This document shows positions 36,248 through 50,234 of a DNA stretch of 64,000 nt, piece after piece. The notes beneath the pieces are model-generated. The model saw nothing but the letters and a program-made list of their open reading frames with translations, was not told the DNA's origin and ran no database searches. Every line of letters begins with the position of its first letter. Position 1 is the stretch's first letter. The stretch covers positions 61,598,618 through 61,662,617 of the forward strand of contig CM049317.1 in the NCBI GenBank assembly GCA_026874595.1, given 5' to 3'. Position numbers and translations under genes: made by a program. Source of the stretch: Sipunculus nudus. Taxonomy: Eukaryota > Annelida > Sipuncula > Golfingiida > Sipunculidae.

Positions 36248-37231
36248 ATCAATTGAACGTTTTGATTCAGGGTACCATCTAAATGTAAAGGACACTCGCG
36301 ATTATATCACTCAAGATGCCTTTTTATATTTAAAGTATAGTTGTTAACAGACAAACAAACCAACTAACAGCGGCGATTACGTAACACCCTCTGGCGGGAG
36401 TAAAATTAACTAGTTAAATATTTGCGATATGAATGGTATACTTTTTTCAGGGTAGGTGTCGAATTATTCAGGGAAAACTAACGACCTTTGTAGACATTGC
36501 TTCGTTTTACATTATTCAAAGTTTGGTTGGTTAATGTATTTTTTTTCACTCTTTTGGCATGTTTTAAAAGAGGTTGGGTAATGCTTTAACATCAAGGTGT
36601 CCATTAGATAGTTTTTGCCTACATTTTTTAGGAAACATAGGCAACATGTGACTCGATACCCCATAAATCATTGCTATATCGAATTCCTTTAGCTTTAAGC
36701 TCCGACTAGAGTGACTGGTTCGGTTACATACAGGATTACGAGAACCTCTCTCTGTTCCTTCCATCAGACACATTCAAAGAGGGCAGTACCGGAGGATGGG
36801 AATTTCATAAACTTCAGCAAATATATTATTTTTCCTACAATAAAGAAACGAAGGTCAATGGCGTACCGTAAATATCCGTTTCTCAGCAGGCCAGGTGTCT
36901 GGCCAATTTAGAATAACTGCGGTCCTGGGACCGGGGACTATATTCACACATAATACACAAGGGAACAATGTGTCAGGATAAAAGGACACATTATGTTTTA
37001 TGACATTTTATGAGATATTACATAAGGTTCTCGCCGCCACGCAACTTTCTGACAACTCTCCGCAGAACTCCCCAGTGACTCCCATCTATATGTGTATAGG
37101 AGTGATATGGTATACCAGTAAACTATACGCCAAAGGACGGCATACGTGTTACATGTCGGGGATTAATTGGAATTCATTATTTCATTCTTGCCATTATATG
37201 CATATATAACCAACCATTTTAAAATTCTTTC
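36243..37231. other. Unassigned intergenic DNA
   Basis: Short frames only. No repeat or gene recognised. Confidence 0.45.
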
Positions 37232-37232
37232 A

Positions 37233-37268
<36 letters not shown>

Positions 37269-37320
37269 ATGTGTGTGAGGGTGTGTGTGTGTGTATGTGT
37301 GTGAGGGTGTGTGTGTGTGT
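37232..37320. repeat. (AT)n followed by (GT)n compound microsatellite with an internal duplication
   Basis: AT run, then GT repeats in which gtatgtgtgtgagggtgtgt occurs twice in tandem. Confidence 0.95.
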
Positions 37321-38771
37321 ACATTTGACAAATTATATATAATTATTACAGAAATATATTATTTGCAAGCTCAAACAGGAGCCAGTTATATAACCTTGAT
37401 AAGAGCGATTGCTGAAATTATATTTTATACATAAGGGCATGCGAGTGATTTTTTTTCGAAAATTCTAAATTGAGAACTGCAAAATCCAGAATAACCTTTG
37501 CCATTTTAACTCCACAAATAGGGCTCAATTAACTGCATGTTAATTAACTGCATACCCTGCTTCACATCCAGTCCATATTTATGTAAAAACACCCAGACAC
37601 AGCAGACCAGCTTTTCATAAAACTGCATCCGATTCACCCATCGAGTTTTGTTGCACAAGTATTTAAGAAACAGATATACAGATAAACCAGTATATAGGTG
37701 TACACATAACCTGTCTTAACTAAATGGTTAAGCAATTAAATAATAAGTTTTAAGAAGAGGAACGAGAGGAATAGATTGGCGGGCATGATTCTAAGTCGCC
37801 ATCGGTCAAGGATGAAACGCGATTAGTATTGTAATGTGTGGTTTAAATATTCCGTGCGCTCATGGCTAGAAGACCAGAGAATAATGGCTCATTTGCCGGG
37901 GTGACGAATGGCGTTTGACGAGTCGTGATTCCAGTGTCCTCTGCCGGTCAAATTGGACATCATCAGAACATGACCTCGCTTTGGGTTCAGCTGGCAAATT
38001 TCTCAGATAGATGAACACAACACAAACTGCAGACTATTTATTGTGACAGTATCGCTGGCGGTTGTTAGTGATATCGTCAGATGGGCTATAATTCTCCAGT
38101 ATTATTGATTGATGGTATGGGGCACTACGAGAGAACCTCCTTTAGGCTGTGATTACTTGTAGTCGTTGCGATATTCGATCCGCAGACCTGATTCTTAAAC
38201 CAGATTACTTATACACAATCACTGTAAGTCTAATCTCCCAAGGACAAGACCAGTATTCCGTCACCCCAAAAGCTTAGCATGTAATCTTCGTACGTCAGGG
38301 GCGGATTTGGACGGTCCCCAAGGACATCTTACGTCTGTTAAGTTATTCCCGTGAACCTTTGATAAGCATAGACCGTAATATAAAAATAATATTCGGAAGA
38401 ATTGTGCAAAAAATGAAAGAAGCATGAAAGTTTCCAAAACTGTTAATTTTTCTTTGGAGTTTAATGGAGAATTTCAGATATAGGACCAAGCTGAAAGTCC
38501 AAGATGGCGGCCAATATGTCCGCCAGATTAAAAATGTCAATAACTCGAGTTGTAATGTCGCTAGAAAGCATTGCAAGTATTCCATATCTATGTATTTTTT
38601 GCCCGAGAAATTCAATTCTTGAGGTTCTAAACCTCTTCAGGTACTCATTATTTGTTTTTATGACAATTTTGGTAATATTCCCATTATTTCAGCGGTTAAG
38701 CTTTATATTGAAAGAATTGTGTAAAAGATGAAAGAAAAATGAAACGATATGATAGTTGTCCAGACTATACT

Positions 38772-38773
<2 letters not shown>
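37321..38773. other. Intergenic DNA, one higher-complexity block and a direct repeat pair
   Basis: About 37780-38060 is less AT-rich and could be a cis-regulatory block (inference only). Two similar stretches of about 40 bp, agaattgtgcaaaaaatgaa (near 38399) and agaattgtgtaaaagatgaa (near 38713), lie about 315 bp apart. Confidence 0.4.

Positions 38774-38826
<53 letters not shown>
38774..38826. repeat. (AT)n microsatellite
   Basis: About 26 AT dinucleotides. Confidence 0.97.
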
Positions 38827-38829
<3 letters not shown>

Positions 38830-40190
38830 TTTTCATTTTATTATCATTAATCATTCTTTATCACGCTAAATATAGTGAAACAACATAAAAGTTCATGCAG
38901 ATCAGTTTATTTTAAACATGAAATATGACAATATTACTTACTAATGCATTTAATTAAGTACTAACTTGTTGACTTTACTTTATTTAAGATAAAAGTAGGT
39001 TCTTTGGGTCTTACATGCGTAAATATTATCTTGACAGTTAGAGAAATCTGGACTGTGCTTTAACTGAAAGCAGCACAGGTGTCGGTACTTGAAATTTGAT
39101 CTTAATGCAGTTATCGTAACATGTAAGGAGAGAATATGAATGAATGACTAATTATTATGACCTTGTTTAACACATTTATTTTTCTTTGTGTTGTATGGGA
39201 ATATTTTAGTGTATACCAATAACCTGAATAAGTCATCAAGCAACATGCATAGGCATACTTCCTTGGACGGAAATGTGGTCTATGGCATATGAGACCTACT
39301 TTAACATTTTTCTACTAAACATCAAAAGACACTGTAGCTGCTTTAACTTTCAGTATTTCATTAATCCCAACCCATTTAGAATTAGATATCTAAATTTGTG
39401 ACAGAAACAACTGTTCTACAAACAATTGCCAGTTTTAGCACGTTTACCAATATATGGAAAAAAATATTTGAAACCAATATTTGAAAACCGTATCGCGATA
39501 TAACGATATATCGATATCATTGCACAGCCCTATTTAATAGTAATACGACCTCCATATAACAGCTCCAGGTTACAAGGTACATATAGGGCCTAGATTTTAT
39601 TTGTCTTTATTTTAGCTTTAAACAGTCCGTATTATCTATAAATGAACAAGTTGAAAAAAAGCACCAATCTCCAAGGAAATAAACATAAACAATAAAGCGT
39701 CTAGTCACTTTTATCGTGTTGAAAACGTGTATCAGTTTCGGCAATGATCTTGGGAAATGCTAACTCCTTATGTCGATGGTAGTAAATTTGTAACATGTGA
39801 GAAAATAACAAGATGTATTTTGACATTTCTGTGGGATCAAATATTACTGCTGAGTAGTTTCTTCAAGGGAAGTTCAAACCTAACGTAGTCTCCGAGCTTT
39901 TCGCCGGTGCTGACTTATCAGTACCCATGGCTTTTTTTTTAACCTTATGAACTAATATTGTGAGACACAGGATTCGCTGCACGTTATCTTAAAGGGACAA
40001 AGCAAATCCACCGATCATATCCTTTTAGCTAAACCTTATTGCTACTCCCTTGTGATATATATTTTAAGAAGGAAAGCCTTGTTTGAAAAACGTTCTGTAG
40101 CAAATAATGATGGCATTGAAATGGTTGACTATACGCTCCCGAGGCCGAGATGAATAAAAAAATGACAATGGATGCGTCAATATACAGGGT
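38827..40190. other. Intergenic DNA
   Basis: Contains tatcgcgatataacgatat running into atcgatatcattgcacagcc (39490-39530), a palindrome-rich AT/CG stretch of a type often seen at repeat ends. No gene. Confidence 0.4.
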
Positions 40191-40580
40191 GTATATGGCC
40201 ATTAGTGACTAATAAAAATGAGAAAACTAATCTGACATTGGTCAGACGAATTAAAACTTAAATAGCATAATCAGAAGAATTAGATGTTTATGTCGGTGAT
40301 TTATATTAAAATGAACCAATTACATCGGTTAGACCAATTAGAGAATTACTTTAGTAAATATAATAATAAAATAATAATAAAAGTAAAAAAAAATATGAAG
40401 AATTACAGGTATGCATTTTTCATAAAAATTTTATCTTAACATGGTTGGAAAAATAAGAGATATAAATTGGCAATAAAACTTTGGACTTTATATTGGTTCA
40501 AAGAATTAGGGATACCCATTGGAAACAAGATTTTAACTTTACATTGGTTAGAAGAATTAAAACGTAATGTCTTTACTTTC
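40191..40580. repeat. Degenerate AT-rich tandem repeat
   Basis: Variants of acattggttagaagaatta recur near 40234, 40320, 40485 and 40536. The last two are 51 bp apart. Heavily decayed, so the period is uncertain. Confidence 0.35.
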
Positions 40581-41274
40581 ACTACTCCAATACCATCATC
40601 ACAATTGAGCTGTGCATTTTTTAAGGTTTTGGTACGGATGTTGAGCCAAATTAGACTTGTTCATAAAAAGCTTGATTTTTTTATATCCTTTATCGTCCAT
40701 TAAGGCTAATGATAAGATCTTTATTAAAAACTAGGCCAATATAAAAAAAGATGGGGACCAAGAACATTTGCTCCCATTACAGAAGGCCTTTTTTATGGCA
40801 TTTGATGGAAGCAATGGTGGATGAACAAGGGTAGTTCCATGAAGTACTATTTGGACCGTCTCCTGCCTCACAGCCTTTGAGCGTATTGTAATTTGTTCTG
40901 TTTGATCTAAACCTGTCTTGATCTGGTAAATTAGCTTTAGTTTAATAGCATCATGAAACAAACCGCCTTTTATAATTGAAAAAGAAGTGAAAAGTTAAAA
41001 CACAAATGTTACACGACAGCTCCGTCATCTTCATTTCTCGGTTCAGACATCAAAGGACATTTACGTTACTAGGCACTAAGGGCAAACATTGAATCGTTAC
41101 CATTGGAACTATCTTCAATGAATGTTATCCACTGCAAGTCGAAGATGGGGCAAGCGTTTTAAAGAGTTTTCCCTCATTCATAATATACCGTTTCCTTATA
41201 TTTCGCAGTACAATTTCCCCGACTCATATCCTACATATGCATTGCAAAACCATTAACTTTTAAAAATACGTTTC
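40581..41274. other. Unassigned intergenic DNA
   Basis: No gene or repeat recognised. Confidence 0.4.
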
Positions 41275-41745
41275 ATGAATATAATAACGCACTTAGGTGA
41301 TCGCTTGCGGTCACAAACGATCGCAGGAGAAAAAAAAATCGGTCGCGAGGACTTCTATTGTCCTAAACAAAAACCTACCAACTGCTTGTTTATTGTGGTA
41401 GCTGATCGTTTTTCGTGCGATCATCTTCTTAAGATGGTCTACCTAGTCGCAAACCAACAATATTTCATTAAGATGATCTTATGACAACCGTGAGACTATC
41501 GCAAGACCACATATAGTCGAAAAAATGTCGAGAATGGTTTTTGCGCTGGTCGTACGACAAGTGACAAGAAGTCGCACGACCACATGGCGGGTAGTTACTG
41601 GGTTTTGTACTATGTTCCTGCGATAGTCTTACCCTAATGTGAATGCAACTGTTTTTATGATAAATACTCGCTGTCAATCACTCAACGGTCTGTTGTCTGC
41701 GATAGCCTCGGTCACAGGTGATTGTAGGTGTGATTGGGCCATTTC
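41275..41745. repeat. Unclassified repeat rich in tcgc/gtcg/cgatcg motifs
   Basis: Blocks such as gatcgcttgcggtcac, gtcgcgaggact, gactatcgcaagaccac, gtcgcacgaccacatggcgg and gcgatag occur throughout, unlike the AT-rich surroundings. Similar in style to the flanks of the LINE insertion (9535-9627 and 16206-16440). No open frame that looks real. Confidence 0.35.
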
Positions 41746-44700
41746 TGTGCAAATAAAACGGGGCCTAACAAGATATTAGTACCTGAGTTTACAAATTATA
41801 TGGCCATTATCTCATGGCTCAGTGTGTATTTAAATGAGACACTATGAATATCAGACGAAAGAGTCAGTTGCACAGAGGAATGCACTGCTATGATAGTTTT
41901 CTATTTCATAGAATGGCAATTGTTAATTTACGGTTGGGTTATATATTTACTATAAAAAGCAAGTGAATAACAAGTCGACACTGTCACCTCTGTGTGTAAA
42001 CAGATAACTTCACGTAGATACACATATACACAATATGTTAAGATTAATCATCCCCTTGAGCGATTGTTCGGGGTCAAAGTACATGCCGGCAGAAGGAAAC
42101 ATACGCTTGACCCCATCCCTGATCGAATCTTAAGCTAATTGTGCCTAGTAAATACAATAATCGTAATAACCCGTCACCTATTTCTTGACACGATACAGAT
42201 TACATCATATTGTATGTGTAAAAAGGAGTTTCGACCGCTAGTAAGTTGGTGCTGGTGTTGGTCCAGCGTATCAACACAAACCTTCTATATACACGGTGTA
42301 TGACAAACCGATGGCTATATGTCACGTGTTCAGCGTTGTTTATGGTGTCTGCTGCTAGCTGTAAGCGGTTTAACTGGCGGAGGGATAATGTTATCTAAAT
42401 TAAACTATCGATTTCGTGGACCTGCACGAAAAGGTCTTTCACTTATCTAACGTTCTCAGAAATCGAAGCCGGGGCAAGGCGGTGCGTGGCTGTTGTTCGT
42501 GACATGTCGGGTAAGACACGTAAAATACATTACACTGTTTATATCATCATGTCGCCATATATACGCACCATTTTGTATATGTTCTTCCTCTTCCGTCTCC
42601 GTCACGTTAACGATTCAATTACATATGAACTTTGATTCAAATGAGTAAGCCCGGGTAAAATACGCAAACTTATTCTTATATCTTAGAGGGTACTAATTGC
42701 TATATGTTTCTGTAAAGGATAAACATACAGGAAAAAAAAAACCAGCAGCATAAGCCCGTCCATAAACATTTACACAGAAAATCTGATTTTCAGAAATATC
42801 AGGTCCGTTGAATAACAAATTATACGTCGCCCTATGATGTTCAAATTTGATGTAGATTATATAACAATTACGGTTGTAATATCTTAAAATCTGCGAAGTT
42901 ATTTCCGAAATGACATATTTTATCTAACAGTTGTAAGAACTCATATTATTTGCATTTTATACAAAGTTATATACAATTTCGATTTTTTTCCTTTTGACTT
43001 TATGACATCACAAGAGGAAACAACAGGATATTATTCCATTTCCAGTTGCACCTATCCATCAAAACATCTGATATTCAAGCACCGTAATTCAAGAGAAAAT
43101 CCATAAATGAGTTCTAGAAGGTATTTATACCTGCGCCATTGGGTAATATTTTACCGCCCGTTGGTTTATCAAGAAGCAACAATTATGTATATATTATTTT
43201 GCTAAATAACATTAGGTTTATTTCCCTATTCATATTATGACAAATATTTACTCAGGGTTGGCCCACTCTGAGTGCAAAACTACCGATTTATTTTTCTTTC
43301 TTTATTTTTCTTTCTTCCTTCATTTTTTGTTTGGAGCAGATCTGTATTACTTCGGTTGAAATTCCTATGCTTCAATTTGGACACAATATTAGTCACTGTT
43401 GACGTTTTAGACCTTGACCCAATTCCCATGATCATACACGCCTAAGCCAATCCCGAATTATCGCTCAGTTGCGGGCCTCCAGTCGGGTTTGGAGGCTTCG
43501 AGTAATAGATTGCATACGTCTAGTTTAACTAGATTTCGTCTTTATTGCAAAGTTACTAATGAAAGGTGATATAGAGAAAGCATAGGTTATTTCTTAAACA
43601 TAGAAAATCAACATTTAAGTGAATAGGATAGCTGGAAAAAGCTATAACGCTATTCACAAAGAGCGTTAAAGCGATTCTGCAGATAATTCCTTCGATTATT
43701 CCTTTTCTATACTTTATTAATATAAGCTAAGGGTTTCCTTGTCGATAAATTTGAAAGATTCTAGTTAAATATCCCTAAGGAATTAGTAGACTATATAAGC
43801 GTCAAGAACGGTACTGAGTTTATAACCCATCACAAAAGTTAGGTGTATTTCAGGCAAAATTTCTTATGTAATCTTGTTTACTATGTACAATAAATTATTT
43901 ATTTTGTAACTTCTGTGGTTATATACCTCGGGTTACTGTATTTCTTTCTTTTTTTCAAACGTCTGGCTTGCTAGGGAGCTGTTGCGATGAGCCATGTATA
44001 AGGCTGATGGGACATGGACTGATACCCAGTACTTATATATCGGTAGCCATTACTTATATCGCACAAATAATCCCTGCGCTATGTTAAAGTTTGAAGTAGT
44101 GTTTACGGCACTGCTCATGCTGGGAATAACAGCTTTCTGGGACTAAAACAGAAAGAACGGAAGCGTTTTATGATGAAACATCTTTCGCTTTCCGAAGCTG
44201 CTATATGAAGACCCATTAATCAAACTCAGTGTCCTTTTTCGTGTTTCGCAACCAGAAAAGGCAGCAACTAATGGAAATGACTGTCTGACATGTATTTGAA
44301 AATGATATACTACTGACATGCTTAATTAATAAGGTTTTCATTTGTTGATTATGTTTAAAATAAAATTTAAAGTGATCATGGATAATATAGGGAAAGTGTT
44401 TTGATAATCTGTTGAGAATGAATGTATGTGTCTATTAGTTTTGGTCCAGGCCCTTCCGCAGTTGCTGTTCGATTAACCATTTACAGACTACGCATTTGCT
44501 TTTTGTCAGTTAGACGAGCGAGTTGGGTAATTTCTTGGTAACAAAACGCTTCAATGGCAAGCAGGTATTAGAGATGGGAATTGTCACACTCCCAGTTCTG
44601 CTCATTTATTTGCTCGATGATTTACTGTCAGCGTATCCTCAATAATGATAAGGGAGAGTATGATGAAGACGGGAATGTGGTTCCCATGCCCAATGGGTAG

Positions 44701-45150
44701 GGAAATTAACTGGTATTTATAAGGAGAGCGCGACAGCATTTAGTTAATGTGAAGTTACCAAATGTAGTACAGCGCCATTTGTCTTGGTTTTAACTTTCCT
44801 GAGACCCTATCAAGAGATCCTTTTCCTCAAGATTTTATCTATGGAATTTCAACTACGAGTAAAGCTTTGATGCAACTGGTGGTCCTAACAAATAGAAGAC
44901 TTCTACTTGAAGACACACTGGAGCATCTGTTTGATATTAACAGAGCTCTGCTTCGTGACTGGAACAAATGGCCAGTTTATAAAACTCCTGTGCATCATCT
45001 ATATCAAGTGTATAAGACAGACTGATTCCCCTGATTACGTCCTGCCACCAAGGTGGAAGATTTCAGAGCCGGCTTATGTTCATCGTGTGATCACACGACT
45101 TAAGAACTTAGGACAATACTATATCCTATTTTCGCAGAAAAGCGCTCGAT
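41746..45150. other. Intergenic DNA without supported genes
   Basis: AT-rich with short frames. About 44440-44790 is of higher complexity and includes tatttataagg near 44714, possibly a regulatory region. Nothing specific is recognised. Confidence 0.4.
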
Positions 45151-45310
45151 AAGCGTCATATCGACCCTCTGACATTATGATCAGATTACTGGCTGTCAGA
45201 GTGCCTTTACACGTAGGTCTTAGAAGCGCATTATATGGCCCGACGAGGATGCAAATATTTTCGTCATTTTTGACACAGCCTCATGGCCTACAGGGACACT
45301 GTCAATTGAC
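45151..45310. repeat. Dispersed repeat, copy 2 (pair with 33004-33155)
   Basis: Same ordered blocks as copy 1. A C run (about 45310-45322) follows directly. Confidence 0.65.
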
Positions 45311-45852
45311 CCCCCCCCCCCAGCGTACCTACCGGAAAACACAGTAATCATTTTAGCTTAAAAAATGTAAGCTACATGTAGTTTTACATATGCTATGAAA
45401 CAAACCACCATTTCAATAAAAACAAAAGCTGAAAAAATGTACAAAAAGCGTGTTTCTATACCAAGCGCGTGTTTTTTTGTATTTTTAAAATAATAAGGTA
45501 CCCACAATGCATACATGCAGATCTAAACATTTCTATTTGAGAGATTTCTCAGCCTAGGCTTCGAATTCGCCGTTTAGGGAGAAAGTTTCAGTTTCTTTAG
45601 GCTTTGACATCTTCCTTACAGATATGAATGATTAAATATTGAATGTTACATTGAACTTTCCTTCACCTCGCCTTATCTTAGGGGAAATACAAATTTGATT
45701 AATTTTAAATGAATTATATTGTATTACCGTTCAGTTAAACACAGTATACATGGTCTTTTTTTAATAATATATAGTAAGCACTCTTAACGTATACTGTCCC
45801 GTTAACGTTGCTTTACTTTATGTCAATTCAGCATCGAATGGTTCGTACAATT
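45311..45852. other. Unassigned intergenic DNA
   Basis: C homopolymer at the left, then AT-rich sequence without genes. Confidence 0.4.
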
Positions 45853-46120
45853 GTGAAATTTTATCTCGAGATCTCGACATAATATCTCGAGATCTCGAAT
45901 AAATATTTTTTTTTCTGAAGCAAAATATTTTTTTTGGTGAACATTTATGTCGAGATCTCGACTAACCATCTTTAGACCTCGACTTAACATCTCAAAATCT
46001 CGAGATAAATATTTTTTTTTCTGCATCAAATTTTTTTTTTTTGGTGAAATTTTATGTCGAGATCTCGAGATGTTTCTCGAGATATTACCTCGAGATCTCG
46101 AGATAAATATTTTTTTTCTG
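45853..46120. repeat. Palindrome array: TCGAGATCTCGA blocks separated by T-tracts
   Basis: About 2.5 copies of a unit of roughly 105 bp. Each has gtgaaattttat, then a palindrome (tcgagatctcga, one or two times), aaatattttttttctg and a t-run. ctg after the T-run falls at 45915, 46021 and 46118. tatgtcgagatctcga falls at 45946 and 46053. Each palindrome can form a hairpin and contains overlapping CTCGAG and AGATCT sites. The chance frames over it are not genes. Confidence 0.85.
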
Positions 46121-48176
46121 TTTTATATATCAGCCACCGTAATTACTTCTTATGGGTAAGTACAAACTATGTGTCTAAGGTTGTTTTGGAATTTTCGTAG
46201 AGATATCTACTTTCGCCATTCATAACAACACATTTAGAAGACGGAGCATAAGTTATCAAAAAATGGTAGAAAAACATAGTATATTTTAACATGCAGCTGA
46301 TCTCTATTTCTGCGATTGTATATGGAAAATATGCCGTTGTAATTCTGAATGCGTGAATTTCTTGAATTAAAATTTGTCGTCCCGTTACGGAATGAAAAAA
46401 TGCCCATGAGTAAATAATGAAATATTATCAATCACTCCTATCTATACACCTTATAATTGGGTCTTGTATTTTTGCAAACGTTCTGCATTAATTTTTGAAT
46501 AATTATATATACTTTGCATCACCCTTAAAATTAAAAGACTTTTATCTTTGATGACCATTGGTCATCAAATGCTTTATAGGCCGCATTTTATGCTGACAGA
46601 AATGCTTTTTTACAAGGTTGTGCAGTTTAAAAAATTCCTTAAAATATACCCTGCTGGAAAATCTGGTGATCTGCCAACGAAATGGCATGCACCGATAAAA
46701 TAAAATTGGCCAGCTAAAAATAATGTGGCTGAGAGGCCAGCTTCAAACAAATGACAAGACACATCACTATGTGTCTGCAGAAAAGAAAATAAAGGAACAA
46801 AGAGTTCGATAGGGAATTTATGTTGAGAAAGACATGGACAAAGTAAATAAGCAAACAAAATTAACCCCGTCGCTTTATTTTTGGCAAAGATTTCGCTTTA
46901 TATTGCCTTACTTCTTTAATTTATCATTACATTTACGCAGAAAACTCTAATGATCAAATGCTTAACGATTGGAAAATGTGCCTAGATAAATCAAAGTATA
47001 TTACTTTTAAAGGTCACTTTGGACCTTTCTGGTCAACTCAGCACATTTTGTCGTATGCGATAAATCCCACTTTTCCTTTATTATATTTTAACAACATATC
47101 TCTTTACTCGGACCTTATATAACAAAGATCGTGAAGACCGGTTTAATAAATGCTATGAATGTCTTACAAAGACGAAAAGAGTTTCTGTTGAAAGGAATAC
47201 CCTCCGGCCGACGTTAGATGTAGAGGCTATCACTCTCGCAAGTGAATGGTTTACTTCAGAGGATCGCCTTGAAATAATGTAACCTAGCACAGGCAGGCTT
47301 TAATAAATAGAGAGTTTTATCTGGCCAAGAATTTGAGGAACACATTAAATCTTTTCGAATAAATCCATTAGTGTCATAATAGTCCACTGATATAAAGAAA
47401 CCACTGGTTTAAGAAGGCATGCTATTTCATCATTCCCTAAACAATCTTGTTTTCGCGTTATAATCAGAACTGAAAACGTTTTCGTCGTGTTTAACTTAGT
47501 TGGTTCTAAATGCATTTTATCTTTTTACGAATATTTCAGAAACCTAACAAAATTGTATCTACTGGAAGCCGGTTCCTCCTTCAGTGACATTTGATATTTA
47601 CGAAACTTTTAAGTAATATTTAATTATATGACTATATTAACCATATGACTTAGGTCAAGTTAATTCCTGTTGCCTTTTCTGAAATTATCTCCAATTTCCT
47701 TAGAGCTTTGTGAGGATTATATATCAAAGTCTATTGAATAATATATTGCAATTTTTTAGTATGTTTTCAGATGTTTTCTTGTCAGCTGCTGAAGTGTATT
47801 AATTGATGAAATTTGAATGCTCAGTTTTTTTTCTTCATGTTTATTCTATCTTCATTACATCCCTAAGTACGTTAAGATATTGAAACGTGAAGTCTTGTTC
47901 AAGAGTGCAGAGTGGGGAAAGTTATAAAGCCATAGCTCAAACCACCAAATCACGGAACAAGAAGTAATTATTTATTTATTTATACCGTTAATGATATATT
48001 ACGGTTAACTTCATATTCGAGAGAGATTCAGGATATACTATACCTGGGCCTATACTACAATTATTGGATTGCAAGAAATGTTATTGATAAATATTATTAT
48101 ATTTCGATAATCGATAATAACATGTCTATTGATATTCTGTATTATTTGTAACGATAATTGCTCGTCGCGGCCCGAC
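46121..48176. other. Intergenic DNA without supported genes
   Basis: AT-rich with short frames, no domain. A short inverted arrangement (aggtcactttggacctttct) lies near 47011. Confidence 0.45.
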
Positions 48177-48179
48177 ATA

Positions 48180-48257
<78 letters not shown>

Positions 48258-48258
48258 A
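48177..48258. repeat. (AT)n microsatellite with two GT interruptions
   Basis: About 80 bp of AT repeat. Confidence 0.96.
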
Positions 48259-50179
48259 TCAGTTAAAACCTCTTCCAATATTCCCGACCTAAGTAAAAAA
48301 TTGCATTATATTAAACTATATGTCTACAAGAATCGTTTGCCTTCCATATTATAAGGAAAACCGCGTGAAAGTATCTCGCAGCTAGAAGTCTCGCACTTGA
48401 ACCAATCGACCTACATACAGGAAACGGGTCACGTTCTTCGATATCGCAAGTTCACCCGCTGGATGAGAAAATTAGCACAGCTGGGTAATTTTACTGTCTG
48501 GCAAGGGCTTAGGTGGCAGCTTATATCGACATCATTGAAACCAGAAAATAGAAGTCGAGATCCCTTTTATTTGTGCACGCTTCAAGTGACTTGCCTGGTT
48601 CTTCTGCCGAAATTTGATCTCTTCTTTGTAATCATTTGACTGCATGTATTAGACTTTGTTAGGGTTTGCAGGTACCTGTTACAGATGCTATAACTCCAGC
48701 GGCAGTTTAGTTTGGTTCAGAATACTTGAGTTCACATCAAAAGACTTTGGTACTTGGGATTTTCATATGGTTAAGGTGTCCTGGTATATTGTTCATTGCA
48801 CTCGTGGATTAAGTGTCACCTGAGCAAGGAACAGGAGCTTCCCGCAAGATAAAGCCTAAAATGAAACACGACAGAGGATAGATATTAATAGGTTATACTG
48901 GGAGTGGAATATTAAATTCTGATGTTCCCTTTTCCCTTTATTCCGCCTCTTTTTATTATCTCAGTTCATTCTTCACTTGTTCTTTCGGCTTTAATGCATG
49001 GCCATACAAGCTCGGTTTTACATACGCCTTGACCTTGCTGAAGCAAAGGACCTCATATTGACTGAGTTCCAGGGACTGGGGGCCCCCCACCTTCTGCAGA
49101 AAATAAATTTAATTTATTTAATTTGTTAGTTTAAAAATCAAGCCGTATCCCTAGGCCCAAATATTACAAGTTTTATTACAATCGGTCCTCGCAAAGACTT
49201 CCCAGCCTAAAATGTATCATTTAATAGAATAAATACCAGCAATGAATACTTGAGTTGTCAACTTAATCCAGTACCATGTTTCACTCAATCCAGCCTTTCA
49301 TGAGAACTGTCATGAAGGTGGATGAATACTTATAAATTTTAAGAAGTATAATATAACATTAACATGATAATTGTTGTATGAAAATGCATTACATTTTCAA
49401 GTTTAGCAAATTGGAATATGTCACGTTTATGTCATTTTTAGAATAAAGAACTACTTAATCCATATGACTACATGATTTAGAGATTGATAAATGTGATTTG
49501 GGCTAGCCGCCGGAAGTAGATCCGCCATTTTCTTGAGGCAGACTGTAGTTCAGATTGCATCATGGTTTCCATACATACGGGTGTCCCATTCGTTTGTTTA
49601 GATAATATAATCCTAATTGGTCATGTGGTTTTCTGTCCAATCCCCAATCGACTTTATTAATAAAATTCATTAAAAAATTGAAATCGGAAATTATACATAT
49701 TTATAAATAATTATGCACCACTAACCTCCCTCCACCAAAACAAATACATAGGCAATATTAAATCCGCCCTGTTGCATATCCACAGGGGTAATTTAAACTT
49801 CAAATAAGGCCGCTCAGTGGAAGGTTACGGTTCGAACCCCTGCGAGAGTGTCAAGCGCAAAAAGGTGACATATCGACAGAAGCTCAGAGATCCGCTCGAA
49901 TGTCTCAACGGTAGGTTATGAATACTGGATTATTCCTAGCCCGGTTCATATGAAACCGTATACCACGAAGTCTTTATAGAAAATGCCTTTCTTATTTATC
50001 ATTAATTTCATCCTCACTTTATAAACAATGCCAGCTGTAGGTCTTTAACCTCTTCTTAAAGAAAAATAAACACTACAAACATCGAATATAACTACATATC
50101 AAACAAACTTTCTAACAGGTAGCCCTATTCAGGTTATTTTTCAGTCATGCTACATATGTTCCCAACAAAATGAGAAAAT

Positions 50180-50182
<3 letters not shown>
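48259..50182. other. Intergenic DNA; tRNA-like fragment at about 49808-49846
   Basis: gccgctcagtgg (box-A-like) and ggttcgaacccc (good box B) lie about 30 bp apart start to start, too close for a tRNA. It is best read as a decayed tRNA or SINE head with a deletion. No protein gene. Confidence 0.3.

Positions 50183-50228
<46 letters not shown>
50183..50228. repeat. (AT)n microsatellite
   Basis: About 23 AT dinucleotides. Confidence 0.97.

Positions 50229-50234
<6 letters not shown>

Noticed and set aside
49808-49846. Possible tRNA gene (box A gccgctcagtgg, box B ggttcgaacccc)
   Set aside because: The boxes are too close together for a tRNA and no cloverleaf can be drawn. At best a decayed SINE or tRNA fragment.
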